Source: Ceraceosorus guamensis (lineage: Eukaryota; Basidiomycota; Exobasidiomycetes; Ceraceosorales; Ceraceosoraceae). From it: a stretch of 64,000 bases of DNA. Shown piece by piece: positions 34,186-46,721 of the stretch. Below the pieces are notes generated by a model that was given only the letters and a program-made list of their open reading frames with translations, made no database searches and was not told where the DNA came from. The first letter of the stretch is position 1; every line of letters starts with the position of its first letter. The stretch spans positions 1-64,000 of the forward strand of contig NW_020290073.1 in assembly GCF_003144195.1 (NCBI RefSeq), in the 5' to 3' direction. A program made the translations under genes and the position numbers.

Positions 34186-36469
34186 ATGTCGGGCATCAAC
34201 GCCTCCGCAGCAGAGTCGGATGCGATACTCCCGAGCGCTGTCGAGTCTGGTACAGATGATGCTCCTGCTCCTGCTCCAGCTCCATCATCCTCAGCAACGA
34301 CAGATCCCGAAACTTCATTGGAGGCCTTGCGCAACCTCGCCGTCTCGCCCACTTCCTCACTCGCACACGTCCCAGTCAGCATGTCCGCCGGTGCAGATCC
34401 TTGGGCTGACCCCACACCCCAGCTCGACCCTCGCTCTCTCTCCGCGTCGGACAAGGCCAGCAATACCAGCAGCAGCAGCCAAGCAGGCAATGCTGAGCAT
34501 TCGGCTGCACGGAACACCTCGAGCGTGTCTAGCAGCAACCCGTGGGCCACTGGTGAATCGGAGAATGCGGCGGGACCGGCTCCTTCGGCTCACAAACTTG
34601 CGAGTCAAGAAGAGTATGGACTGCCAAGGCTCGGTCATGACGCTGCTCGCTATTGGAATTTCAAAAAAGGCTTTACCAACCTCAACAATGGTGAGTCGCT
34701 CTGAACTGCGTCGCCTCAGTTCGAGTGTCTAGGATGACAGCCTGGATGCACACCGTGCCCGTCTTTCCACGCTCATGCATCTTGCTCCCCCACAGGCTCG
34801 TACGGGGCATGCCCAATCCCCGTCCTCGAAGCATGGAGAGCGCTGTCGGACAAAGCAGAAGAGAACCCCGATGTGAGATGAAAGCCTACACGTGATCAAG
34901 GCGTCTACCTGATGCCTTGGCCGCTCCTTCCACGACAGCTCTTTCTGCTAAGGACTCGGGATGAACTGTTGCAAAGCGCCTTGTCACGCTTGTCCAAGAT
35001 GCTCAATTGCCCAACGTCGACACTTGCGCTGATTCCGAATGCGACAACGGCCTCTAACGCAGTGCTGAGAGATCTGTACTTTCAGGATGGGGATGGCATC
35101 CTCACGCTCAATGTTGGGTATGGAGCGGTGAACAAGACGCTGTCGTACGTGTACGAAACGCACACGAATCTGAAGACCAAGCTGCACGATGTCCTTGTGC
35201 CCATCAAGCTGCCCGCTTCCGATGACGAGATCCTTAAAGCGGTGGAAGAGAGCATCGTAGCCGCCACCGCAAAGCAGATCAAGATTCGACTCGGCATCTT
35301 TGACGCCATTTCGAGCATGCCCGGTATCAAGCTTCCGTGGGTGGAGCTTGTGCAACTGTTGAGGAAGCACGACATCCTGAGCTTTGTGGATGGTGCGCAC
35401 GCCTTTGCACAAGTTCCGCTCGACCTTCAAGCGGCAGATCCGGATTTTTTCGTGTCCAACATTCACAAGTGGGGCTATGCGCATCGAGGTTGTGCAGTGT
35501 TCTACGTGCCTAGGCGCAATCAGCATCTTCAGCGATCCAGTCTGCCTACTAGCTGGTCCTACGTAGAGAATGCGTCAGGGCAGACAAATACCTGGGCAGA
35601 ACAGTGGGCTGCAAATGCGACGATCGATCAGAGCTCCTTCTTGAGCGTGGATGCTGCCTTGACGTTTGCGGAAAAGCTAGGAGGCTACGAGAGGCTTCGA
35701 CGGTACACGCACGATCTGGCTCGCAAAGGTGCGCTGGAAGTGGCGAGGGTTTTGGGCAGCGAGCTTCTGGATCCCAGTGGAGAGAGAACGGCGGCGATGG
35801 TCAATGTGCGCGTACCCGTTGCGGCACATTGTACGCAGGGAGAGGTGGACAAGTGGTTTGCGGCTGCTAGACCTTGGTTCTGGAACACGCTGCAGGACGA
35901 GTTCAAGACGGCCATTCCGCTATACACGTGAGTCTTGGTGCCGAGAGGTCTGGCAAACAAAGAGGATGGGCGGATGATCGCGATGCCGTGAGCTCATCCT
36001 TCATTCGTGCCAACGCCAAATTTGTTCCTTGTTCCTTTTTTCCTTCTGTTTTTTTTTTTTATTTTTTTATTTTTTTTGTTATTTTTATTTTTTATTTTTA
36101 TAAGCTACGACTCGAAGATCTGGGCCCGCTTCAGCGCTCAAGCTTGGGTGAGCTCAACGTCATCTCTTTTGACCAGCTTGAAAGAGGGAGGTGACTGCGC
36201 GCTGCTGACCAAGTTCCCGCCATCTTTGCCCCACCCGAAGCTCGAAGTGTCCGACTTTGAATGGGGAGCAAGGGTGAGTCGGTGTTGCGATCGATTTGTT
36301 GTTGCAGGGAAAAATTTTGTCGTTCCAATCGACTCTTTTCGACGATCTCTCATTTCGTACTTGCTTTCTTGAAACTTCGCAGGCCCTAAGAGAGTTGGTT
36401 CGTCGAGTCAATGTGGGCGAGGTGATGTTTGTAGATGGAAAGGCTGTGGAGTCTTCACCTTCTGCTTAG
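34186..36469 (+). CDS. Class V aminotransferase (isopenicillin-N-epimerase/cysteine-desulfurase-like)
   Basis: A PLP-dependent fold type I enzyme; the substrate is unknown. Exons are 34186-34690, 34796-34872, 34939-35927, 36105-36147, 36241-36273 and 36383-36469; about 577 residues. The first 130 residues are Ser/Ala-rich with no family match. The enzyme core begins YWNFKKGFTNLNNGSYGACP, joined across intron 1. The PLP-binding Lys is in FVSNIHKWGYAHRG, preceded by FVDGAHAFAQVPLD, whose Asp contacts the pyridine nitrogen. TSTLALIPNATTASN is the phosphate-binding loop. The C-terminus is rebuilt from three small exons: YDSKIWARFSAQAW, LEVSDFEWGAR and ALRELVRRVNVGE. Intron 3 (177 nt) carries a very T-rich block. 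The motif set fits the fungal epimerase-like group better than NifS. Confidence 0.85.
36042..36104 (+). repeat. T-rich block in aminotransferase intron 3
   Basis: About 60 bases, almost all T with scattered A, ending ATAAG at the acceptor of exon 4. Strikingly AT-rich for this GC-rich window. Confidence 0.9.
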
Positions 36470-37063
36470 GTCGAATCATACGTTCGAGCTGCTCTCGAGC
36501 GTTCGGTGAGGCTTCCCTTGTCGAACAATCCTTTTGAATGTCAATGTATTTCATATGCACGCTTTGTGGTCTTGGAAATGATTTTTTTTGGGCAGATCGG
36601 TGCGGTGGTTGAGCTGTTATTGCGAATCGTTGATGCTGGCTCTCGTGTGGAAGAGGTTCGACATGCGAAGTCGCACGCGCGGGCTTTGTTCAGTCAAGTG
36701 CTCACCAGCGGGGACTGATCGGCGCTCTTGGTCTTTGCAATCACGAATGAGGCTTTGCGCACCCACCATTCAGCAGTCAGACTCGATGAACAGCAATCCC
36801 AGCTGTGTTTGTATCATTCAAGGTTCGTCAAGCTCATCATCAAGCTATCGACGGCCGCGCATGAAAGCTTGATCATACGGTTCACGCACGCGCGCGCGTC
36901 TCTTTGGGTCTGAACATCCACGCACACGCGAATGCCACGCACGCACGCACGCTTATCGTGGGTGTTGACTGCTCTACCATCCCGCTCATCGCAGTACTCG
37001 TGACCGAGTTCCATTAAATCGAAGTAAGCGCGATCAACTCGAAAGATAGCCAAGGGGGCAAAA
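36470..37063. other. Intergenic region between two tandem genes
   Basis: 594 bp, including ACGCACGCACGC (36938-36950). Likely holds the esterase promoter. No gene seen. Confidence 0.55.
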
Positions 37064-38142
37064 ATGAGCGAAGCATCCGATTGGCAAGATCCCTTACCCC
37101 ACGTGCATGGTCCCACCATTCTCGTTCGACTTTCGGGCGGCAAGTGGAGCAGCGAGCTGAGCGCGCCTGTAGGCGTTGTGCTTATCCATGGACGAAACGA
37201 GACGCCGAAGCCCATGATGGATATGTTTTGCACGCTTTTGAAGGAAGGATTGCAGGAAGAGAAAGTGGAAGAGGTAGCAGTGCTGCCGAAAGAAGCTGAA
37301 GGGCAGGCTGTAGTTGGGAAAGAGAAGCGGGAGGAGAAGGCACTTTGGATCGAAGCGGTTGGAGCTGCGCGGGATTGGTGGTACCCCGATGCGCATTCCG
37401 GTTCGTGAGCTTGCGATAGGCACAATAGCGCCAGATGCTTCACATCGCCTGGTTCACGATCCATCTGAACCCAAATTTCCTTCTTGCAAATCGCTGATCA
37501 GTGACGGATGAGAAGATGATAGCGAAGAATGCGCCATTCATCTTTTCCGCCTTGCAACGCATCGTCGACGCCATGAAGGATCTAAACAAAAGGGGCGTGC
37601 CGAATGATAGGATTGCGCTGGTAGGCTTCAGTCAGGGTGCCAATTTGCTCAACACCTACACGCTCGTGCTCTTGCGAGAACATGTCACACCTTCCCTTGC
37701 GACAGAGCTGCTACCTGTACCGCGACACATCTTTCCGCTCGCTGGATCCAGGTTCAAAGTGGTCTCTGCTTTTCCTTTCAGACCCCATCATTCCCACTCC
37801 AGTGCTCCAGCCGAAGTCAAAGCAGACCATCAAACGTCCCGCCCGAAGCATTCCATCGCGAACGCGGACGCGGACGCCGATGCGGGACGCAAGCAGATCA
37901 ACCTCGACTCTAGCCTGATATGCGGCACAAAGGATGTCCGCTTCTCGGTGCAGATGATGAAGGACGTGCTTTCCGACTTGCGCCAAGCGGCTGCGTCCCA
38001 CGAATCTTCCGAGGGACCTCTAAGAGCTACCTTTACCCTCGATTTCGACCAAGATCAGCCGCACATCATCACGGACATGATGAAGAGGGCCGTGCTGGAA
38101 TGCGTGCGCAACATCGGTTCCTCAGACCAAAAGACCGGATGA
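37064..38142 (+). CDS. Alpha/beta-hydrolase of the phospholipase/acyl-protein-thioesterase family
   Basis: A predicted serine carboxylesterase; the substrate is unknown. Exons 37064-37400 and 37502-38142 give about 325 residues. The N-terminal strand VGVVLIHGRNETPKPMM holds the oxyanion-hole HGR motif. WWYPDAHS is spliced to VTDEKMIAKNAPFIFSALQRI. The nucleophile elbow is RIALVGFSQGANLL (G-x-S-x-G), and a candidate catalytic His lies in DFDQDQPHIITDMM. The middle region (about residues 210-250) has an Asp-Ala repeat and looks disordered, unlike compact APT enzymes of about 230 residues. The intron joins only with a poor donor, G|GTTCGT; the nearby GTGAGC would break the phase. That junction is therefore less certain. 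Confidence 0.7.
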
Positions 38143-38771
38143 TTGCACACGCACATTCACATCTTCAAGTGTATCATCGCTGCCGTCAGCGAGCTCAGAA
38201 TGACGTGCCTCCCTTTTCCCTTTACGCCAGCTTTCGGGTCGTTGAAAGCCCTGCATCACATTACGTACGAACGAGAAGATGGATGTTTTGAAAGCAAAAG
38301 TGACTCGGTGGATAGCATCGCGAGAAGCAGATCAAGTCGAGAAAAGGGATGGCAGGGAACGTCAAATGGGTAGCAGTGTGCGTAAGAGTTGGTGGGTGGT
38401 TTGGTCTCAACCGAATGTAATGGAAAAAAGCGCAATTTTGCATATCGGAAAAATTAGAGAGGAATGCTCCTTTCTCCGATAGGAAAACAAGTCGAGCGTG
38501 GAGCGCGAGAAGGCAAGCGTACGCACGCTGATGGTGTCATTTGAGAATCGAAAGGCGAAAGAGTGAGTGCTGTAGAGAGAGTCTAGTAGAAGGCATTGCG
38601 CGAGCAGGCGACGCTGCTTCGTTCTCGTACGTGCAGCGTAGCGAAGGGACGATGCCTATCGGAAAGGACTTTCAAGAGAGCGGCATGGCTTTGAGAAAGC
38701 GTGACGTGAGGTTGGCATGTGGAACAGCAGTGGCGAGCCAGAATAATTCCTTGTTTCCGATCCCGACATCT
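38143..38771. other. Convergent 3' spacer between the esterase and Ras1
   Basis: 629 bp. No coding features recognised. Confidence 0.6.
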
Positions 38772-39699
38772 TCACAAGACCACGCATTTGCAACCGCAGC
38801 AACTTCCTTCTTGCTTGTTTCCCCCCGGTTGCGCATACTCCATACCGCCCACAGCTCCCATTGCTCCTGGTGCACCAGGCCTCGCACCAGCTTGCTCCCT
38901 ATTGAAGCGACGAATCTCGCGCACGAGGTTGCAGAAGGCTTCGTCGACGTTGATGCGCTGCTTTGCCGAAGTCTCGATGAAACGGCATCCAAAGTGCTTG
39001 GCCAACTCGCGACCCTCTGGAAGAGATGTCGCATGCAACTTTCAGTATGCGACAAGATGCATGGACGCAGCTAGGGGTGAAGCTCCACTCACCATGACTG
39101 CCCACTTGCCTCTCGTACTCCAAATCGCACTTGTTCGCAACAATGATCACTGGGAAATAGTCCTTGTCCTTGACGCGCAAAATCTGCTGGTGGAATGTCG
39201 TAATCTCCTCAAAGCTGTTCCTCGAGGTGATGCTATAGACGAGCAAGAAACCCTCGCCTGTGCGCATGTATTGCTCTCGCATCGCACTGATCGTCAAAGC
39301 AGCTCCATGTCAGCTCCACGACTCTACAAGCTCGCTCTCATGACCAGCGGAGCTTGTGCAGGCTTGATCGAAGTGGTGCTGCCTATGAGCGATCCAGCTT
39401 TGCCTGTGATGCTCACCTGTACTCTTCTTGCCCCGCAGTATCCAACACATCCAGCAATGCGACCTCTTCATCAATGACGCATTGCTTTCGGTAAGAGTCT
39501 GATCGGCGTCGAGAGGTTCGAGCATCAGCCTAGGCGCGCAATTTCACGACCCGCGCTGCCTCACACACTCACCCTCGATGGTCGGATCATACTCGTCCAC
39601 AAAATGACCTTGGATGAACATCACTGTCAGTGCGCTCTTTCCTACACCACCACCTCCCACCACGACCAACTTGTATTCTCGAAGGAAAGCGGCTTGCAT
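38772..39699 (-). CDS. RAS1: Ras small GTPase (Ras1-type)
   Basis: A membrane-anchored GTP switch that in smut fungi feeds MAP-kinase and cAMP signalling for mating and morphogenesis. Exons on the minus strand are 39573-39699, 39417-39498, 39093-39286 and 38772-39016; about 215 residues. Visible motifs: P-loop [13 protein letters not shown] (residues 12-24), switch [15 protein letters not shown] joined across intron 1, switch [21 protein letters not shown] joined across intron 2, [13 protein letters not shown] and [16 protein letters not shown]. The Gly at the human-G12 position and the Gln of AGQ are intact. The C-terminus CCGCKCVVL gives a CAAX prenylation signal with extra Cys for palmitoylation. 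The frame is open upstream to 40086, but a frame-shifting tandem duplication there argues for the start at 39699. Confidence 0.95.
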
Positions 39700-41521
39700 G
39701 GTGCTCGTCTGACTGCAAGGATGGGACTGTATGCGCTTGATTGGTCGAGCTTGGATGGGACTGTATGCGCTTGATTGGTCGAGCTTGGAGTCGCGTTTAT
39801 GCGCTACTGGAAAGTCTATGGAGAGAAGCGAGAGGCGTCGAGCGTCAGGCTTGCGACTGAGAGTGAATGGAGCTGAGAAGTTGTGCTGCTGATGCGAAGC
39901 AGATGCAAAGGCGGACGAGCGGGCGGGCGAGCGAGCAAGCAGCGATGGGGTATGCTCAGCTTCGGAATGAGATGCGGAGCCTGCGAGGGCGAGAGAGCGC
40001 TTTGAGCGTGTGTGCAAGAGTGGCTTGAGGGTGGACGTGTGTGATGTGTGAGTGGTCACCAGTCTATGCGAGCGATGGCGCTGCATGAAGCACGGCACGT
40101 CCTGCCAAGTATATCGCTTTCGATCGTGCGCGCTATGGACCCGCGGTGCTGTATATAGCTAGCTGTCTGCTGCTGCTGCTGCTGGATGCTACACACACTC
40201 AAGACTCTTGACTAGACTGGTATGCCGACGCACCCATCCTCGTAAGTCTTGCACACAACTGGCCGTCTAGATGCACAAATATCAATCTTGAAGACAGCCT
40301 TTATATTGAGATTCTTATTGTGTGCATGACACTTTGAATCAAAATCTGGAACTCAATTCTCGATTCTTGATTCTTGTTGTAAGTACTCATTACTTTCACC
40401 CCGCCGCCCCTACGCGTTGCAGACGGGTCTGCATGCAGCAGCAGCAGCACCAGCAGCTAGAATGCGCGCATCTTGGATCGCCGCCGGCGTGGCACTTGCG
40501 CGATGGTGACTTAATTTCTGGCCGTGCTGCCTATATACGCTATCTGTCGCCTGTCACTCGATCACACATCACCCCGCCGACATGCGTATGCCATGCGGAT
40601 CTGGAATCTCCGCTCATGCTGTACATGCGCTGCAGATGACTCCTGATTAGGCGTGCACCGTTTTGTATTCATTTGAGATTTTGCACTGGCGAAGCTAAGC
40701 TGAAGGCTGTGTGGTACTTCCTCGAATCAGGACTCACCTCGAGTCATGCATCACTATTCCACACGAGAGCGCGCCGAAAGGCGTTGAGCGAGCAGATGAT
40801 TGGTGTAGGAGGCGGTCTCAAGTCAAGAACGATCAGTCGTGAGTGAGCGTGATGGTGTTGGCCACGTGGTCGATGCATGATGCCCGAGCGCGTGCACCAA
40901 GAGAAGCAGACCGCGCTTGCATGGGGCTCGCTGCATGCATGCTGCAGTTGCAGATCTGGGTTAACTGGTGCTGTTGGACGCGGAAGAGCGCGCGCCCACC
41001 TCCATGATGCGACCGCGCGCGAGAGGACCATCATGCAGCTGCGATCGAGGTTCAAATCAAGCCACAGCTTTGATGAGTTGACATCGCAAGGTGAGCAAAG
41101 ACATGGATGCACACGACCATGTACCGAGGCTAAACATAGAGAGAGAGTCCATGCAGCATTCAACACTCGCACGCGGCTTGACTCTCACCCGAAAACAGCT
41201 TGCCCACTTCTCATAACTCACGCTCTCGGCCTCGCTCGCACATGCGGGCAAAGTTCCGAAGGACTGTTACATGCTCCACTTCCACCTGACCACAGCAGCT
41301 ACGAGGCGAACGCATGATTGATCCTCCTCAGATGCACCGCTCGTGCCTTTCGATTCACGATCCCCACTTCGATCTGCAGTCGAATGACACCTCCTGATCG
41401 CATTGGAGCTCAGGCGTCGTTGTTCAGTCTGGCCAGCATCGGCGATGCACAGTGCAGCTCTCGCGCACCCTACCGCGGATCACACAGCTCATGAGCTAAC
41501 GAGTGCGACTCGAGTGCCGCG
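39700..41521. other. Divergent Ras1-TBC intergenic region
   Basis: 1.8 kb, holding the tandem duplication at 39721-39788, a CTG/GCT run (40169-40183), CAG runs (40435-40457) and a CATGCATGC palindrome near 40935. The open frame at 40877-41317 has no family features. Confidence 0.55.
39721..39788 (+). repeat. Exact 34-bp tandem duplication upstream of RAS1
   Basis: The unit starting atgggactgtatgcgcttga occurs twice head to tail (39721-39754, 39755-39788) without a mismatch. It lies 22 bases upstream of the Ras1 start codon. Confidence 0.95.
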
Positions 41522-44500
41522 ATGAGCCATCCATTGGCGCTGAGCGCAGATCTAGCGACGCCCACCACATCCAAAGATGCTTCGACAGCTGATGCATCAG
41601 CCTCAGAATCGAGGTCGAACGCTCAACCGGCTGATTCTTGGACTCGGCCGGGCTATTTCGATCTTCAGAAGCTGGCCCATCGAGCAGATGAGATGGAGAG
41701 GCAATCGCACGCGTCGAGCTCCAAACTCACAGATCGGCTCCGACTGTCCCCGAGCGCGCATCCCTACGCCCACTCAACGAAAGCGGACAGCTCGGTCGGT
41801 GACGCCGAGTCCGGCTACAGCAGCGATGACACAATCGACGAGAATGACAGGCTCCGCGTCAGTCCCGTACCTTCTAGAGCTCCCTCCAGAGCTGGCAACC
41901 TGACCGTCGGCACTCGGACTCGACCTCCATCTCGCAGCGCTGCTCGATCGCCGATACCACCATCTGTGGCGCGAGAGCCGACCAAGGCTATGTCTGTTGC
42001 CCCCTCAGAGAGCGACAACGATGGAGAAGGAGTGGCGGAGCGCCAATCGCGCAGACATTACCTCTCTTCTCTCCACCAGCTCTCAGACGTCGATCTCGAG
42101 CGGATCGCCACTTTTGGATCTGCCACCCAGCCTGCCCATGGTGCCCGAACCGACTCTGCGTCGCCCGCACAAGGCACCGCTACCGAAGCTGGGCTGACCT
42201 CGGGCGTGGGTGCTCACACAGACTCCATTCTTGCGACGCGCACGAGCCTAATACGAGAGCTTAGCATCGCTCTCAAGGTCGCGATAGACGAGGGATCACT
42301 ACATCGTGAGGCACTGGAAGGCATGCAGAAGAAGCACGTCGTTGCGATCGGTGCACAGCGGCGACGCTACGATGCGCGAGAGACGGCTTTGAAGGACATT
42401 CTACGAGGAGCAGGCGTCTCGCAACTGCGCGTGGAGCGCGCTCTGATGCACGCCACAGATCAGTCCGAAATTCCTACATTTCAGGCCGACGAGCGCAAAG
42501 AGGGCAATAGCACCGCTGACGCGACGCAGACAAACAATGGCCAGCGTTCGAGCTTCAAAGAGGAGCTGACCAGCCTTGGAGACGAGGGCTTGCCAGAGTC
42601 GCTCAGGGAAGCGATGCTGGAAAATCTTGCTGCAGAAGGGGGCGATGAATTGTCCAGAGATCACTTGAAGGTGCATGATCAGAGCACTGTACGAGCGCGT
42701 CGGTCGCTCCACAGCAGCACTGGCGACACCGCCTCGGCGCTCTCAGCTCGAGACGATGCCTCGGATGCGGTAGTGCCACCAGACGCTCGCGCAGACCCAA
42801 CAGCCTCGAGCCGAGGCGCACGTCAGCAAGGAGATATGCGGTCGACTCAGGAGATCTTCGACAAAGGATCCGACAAGTCGCCGCGTCGGTCATCAAGAGC
42901 GCCTTCCGTCTCTTCGACAAAGTCCTCGGCTTCAAAGCAAAGTGTCGCCCCTTCGAGCTTTGCGTGGGGTCTGTGGGGATCCAGCTCGGTTTCGCACACG
43001 AAAGCTGCACCTAGCGTGCACGCTGTCAGTCCAGCAGACGTTGAAGCGGACGGCTACTTGTCCGACGGCGCGCAGCCTGCGGGAAGCCGTGGGATTTTGC
43101 ATTCCTCTCCAAAAGGTCCGCAGACAGCACACGCTAGGTCTGCCTCTGTCTCGGCCCCGTCCCTAAGTACTCCAAGCTCCCCGAGAGCACCGAGCAGCTC
43201 CAGCACTTCGTCCGACAAGACGGGCACAGGCAGCAACAGAGTGCTGAGCGGCTTGTCTATGATGGGCAGCATCGCGTGGCGCCGTAAGCCGAAGCCGTCC
43301 CCTAGGCCCGCCCTTCCAGGATCTGTCGCTTCTCGAGGAGCGACAAGCTTGACTGAGGGAGAGGAGATTGCAAACAGAGCCGACGACACCCCAGCGGCTC
43401 TCTCGGTCGGCGAAGGCACAGCAGATGCGGCTTCTGGATCGTTAGTAGGGTCTTCTACCCTTGCCGTCTCCAAAACCGGGCTCGATGACGAGGGCGCACA
43501 AATTCGTCCCACCGAAGACGACAGAGTCTCGGTCTCTGACGCTCTGCAAGAAGCTTTGAGTGCGGATGCTGCGGCACCTAAAGCCAAGAGTGACACCGTG
43601 CCCGCCAGTAGAGATTTAGAGGCCGGTCTCGACAAGAGCAGCCCAGCAGAAGAGAGAGCGTCGGTATCGAGCGCCGCTAGCGACGCGAGTGGAAGCCTGA
43701 AGGCGTCAAGGAATGTAGAAGCTCGTGCTGCACCCCCTTCTGCCTCCGGGGCTTCTGGCAGCACCAGCGCTGCACGACTAGGTCAGACGCTGGGGCGAAA
43801 TGAAAAGCGACGACGCGATGGGGCTGTGCTTAGAACGCCATCACATCCATCGAACTCCAACTCGGTGCAGCCGAATGTGACTCGAGTTCCTGGCATGTTC
43901 TCGTTCGGCAGGAGCAGCGTAGATTCGGGCAAGAGTCCCATGAAGGACGCAAGAGCTGCGCGTCAAGACAGTCGAGGCGATGATGCCACTTCGGAACCGA
44001 GTGCAGCAGCACCGGCACCTTCAGTCGAGCTAGAACCCATCATCGCCAATGACAGCAAACCGCCATCTCTGGCCATCTTTGCCAAGCGAGGCGGCAAGCT
44101 CGTAACTCAGCGCGTTGCGCCAGGTCGGCAAGCCAAGTCTTCGCGCACAAAGGCACTGAGTCGTCTGGAAGAGGAGAGTGGCTCGAGCGAAAGCTCCGGT
44201 GATGAGTTTGAAGTGTATGGCGGCAAGGGTTTGGTCATGATGGCCCCGCCCGAGCCTATCAATGCTCGCGAGCAAGATGCGGCGGAGCTGCTCACTGATC
44301 GCTACGGTTTTGTGTACGACGCAACGTCGGCAGATGTGCGCCTCTTGCGTCAAGCGAGACGCGCTGCTACCCCTGCGCCAGCTTGTCTCACTGGCATTCG
44401 AGTAGGGGTGCGGGCGAGGGGCGGATCTGATAGTCAAAGCGAAGATGAAAAGGAAGATGATGCCGATCTGTTCACTCCGGATTCTGAAGAGGAAGCGCAG

Positions 44501-46365
44501 TCGCCAGACGGGCCGGTCTCTGACGACGCAGCTATGCGAGCTACATCGCTGGCGGAGAACGAGGACTTGTTCGATGGAGCAGAATCCCACATTTCCGAGG
44601 CAGGATCCGTCGTCTCCTCTTACTCTCAAAAGGTTGCGGGTATGCAAGCCGGAGGAAGCAGGAGCGGCAGCAGCCAAAGCCCGACGACGACCCACTCGAT
44701 GCTCTCTGTGGCGCGCGCAAAGCCCATGACGGAGGCGTCCTCTCTCAGCGTCCCTTCGCAAAATACCGCTGAATCAGGTCCGACAAGTCCTTCGGCAGAG
44801 CTAGAATTCCAGTTTGCTTCGCAACCCGCAGCGCCCAATGCGCTCACCATCGAAACGCCGAAGGCTGCCAAACCGCGCCCGGCTTCGACATCGCAGACTG
44901 TCAAGAGACTTTTGGGTCAGTTGCAGCGAATGCACGAAGATCAGCAAGCAGAGCAAAAGACGAAATGGGACGAGTTTCTGGAACAAAGAAGACAGGCTGT
45001 AACGTCCCGAACGGGCACTCGCCCGTCCGCGTCGCAGGCTGCGAACGCCAGCGCGGGAGGCGCAGCTCGTCTAGCCGGCGCTGTACGCAAAAGCGGCGGC
45101 CAGATGTTGGGCTTAAGCGCTTCCGAGAATGCTACTGGTTTAGCTCAGGTGGACGATGTGCCCGAGGAAGCTTGGCAGCAGGGAATGATCGGCGTGAATC
45201 GTATGGGCGATAGCAAGCTGGGCAAGGATCACTGGCGCGTCTTTCTGCGCCTCTGCCAGGCTGGCATTCCTTTGTGCTACCGCGCCAAGGTTTGGACGGA
45301 GTGCAGCGGAGCCATTGAGGCTGCTGAGCCTGGAAAGTATCAGGAGTTGCTGGCTGAGCATCAAGGGGATGCCAATCAGTGCACAGAACAGATCGATTTG
45401 GACGTGCATCGCACCATGCCGACCAACGTCTATTTTGGAGGAGATGGTCCAGGCGTTCCAAAGCTTCGCCGATTGCTGGTAGCTTACTCGTGGTACAATC
45501 CGACGTGCGGATATTGCCAAGGTAAGCACGATGGCAAGAGTGGGCTTTATGATCACGCTGCTCACGCGCTGCTATCGCTTGCAAGGTATGAATAATCTGG
45601 CAGCGACATTGCTGTTGACGCATGCGACGGAGGAAGACGCGTTCTGGGTTCTCGTCATGATCATCGAGGTGAGCTGCGTCGCTGCACTCTGGTGGGGGGC
45701 CGTGGGAATGGTTGCTCATCTTGTGTTTCGCTGCCGCAGCGCATCTTGCCGAGCGAGTATTACACTTCTCATCTCCTCGTCTCCCAAGCGGACCAAAGGG
45801 TTCTCATCGATCTGGTTGGAGAGCTCCTTCCGGACTTGCGCGCACATCTGGACGAGCTTGGCGTCGATTTGCCCGCTGTCACTTTCGCCTGGTTCCTATC
45901 GCTGTACACTGATTGTCTACCTGTCGAGGTGAGTGAGAAAGCGTATCGCACTACAGCGCTCGGAAATTGACGCCGCTCGTCTCTGTGCGTCGTGCGGAAA
46001 TTCGTGACCAGACACTGTTTCGCGTGTGGGACGTGCTCTTTGTTGAGGGCATGGTCGTACTCTTCCGCGTGGCTATAGCCATTCTCGCTCTGAACGAGAA
46101 GGAGCTACTGAGCGCCACGTCTGCATCTGGTATTTATAGTCATATGCACAGCATGACCTCCAAGCTTTTCAACGCCGACAAGCTCATCAGCGTGAGTCTT
46201 TTGAAGAGAGAGACGTTTTGGGCACTCCATTGCGCTTACCTTGCTTCTCCACCCGCAACTTAGCTTGCGTGCGAAGAACTCAAGACGGCCATTCGGTACG
46301 CCGACATTCTCATTCTTCGCGAGAAGCACGTCGCAGATCTGGAGAGCGAGTTGGGACTTGTTTGA
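41522..46365 (+). CDS. Large TBC-domain Rab GTPase-activating protein
   Basis: TBC proteins speed GTP hydrolysis by Rab GTPases in membrane traffic. Exons are 41522-45521, 45586-45668, 45740-45928, 46012-46191 and 46264-46365; about 1517 residues. The first 1200 residues are Ser/Ala/Asp-rich with no recognised domain. A helical segment near 1130-1165 (SQTVKRLLGQLQRMHEDQQ) precedes the TBC domain (about 1220-1500). Both catalytic fingers are present: Arg1297 in IDLDVHRTMP and Gln1333 in GYCQG. The rest of the domain is rebuilt by splicing: GMNNLAATLLLTHATEEDAF, RILPSEYYTSHLLVSQADQR, FAWFLSLYTDCLPVE and TLFRVWDVLFVEGM. This order fits the Gyp2/Mdr1/TBC1D8-9 type. Divergent from Ras1. Confidence 0.9.
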
Positions 46366-46721
46366 ACAGCTCTACCTGCTCGCGCACCCTCGCACCAAGT
46401 GTTTGCGCACCCAAATTGTTCACGCCGGCAAGATCCTTGAGCGGGAAGAAAATCTTGCCGCAGTGGGATTCCCACGTTTCTTAGCGAAAGTCATTGTACA
46501 CTAGCAAGCACCCTAGCTCTTTCACAATCCAGATCTTCGGTCACTCTAGTCGAATGACTTGAACCGCTCACACGCGCGAGGGAGAGCACGATATCGAGCA
46601 GCCCTGGTCTGAACGCTCTGTCGAGCGCTGCGTGCTGGGCATGAAATTGCGCTATGCGAAGGTGACGCTTCAACAGCTTGCCGAGCCCTTCGTATTGCTG
46701 GGGGCGTGTCTCCCGCTCTGA
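46366..46721. other. Convergent 3' spacer
   Basis: 356 bp between the TBC and Fe-ADH stop codons. No gene seen. Confidence 0.6.

Noticed and set aside
40877-41317. A 146-codon open frame in the Ras1-TBC spacer
   Set aside because: Composition resembles translated intergenic repeats; no start context or family motif.
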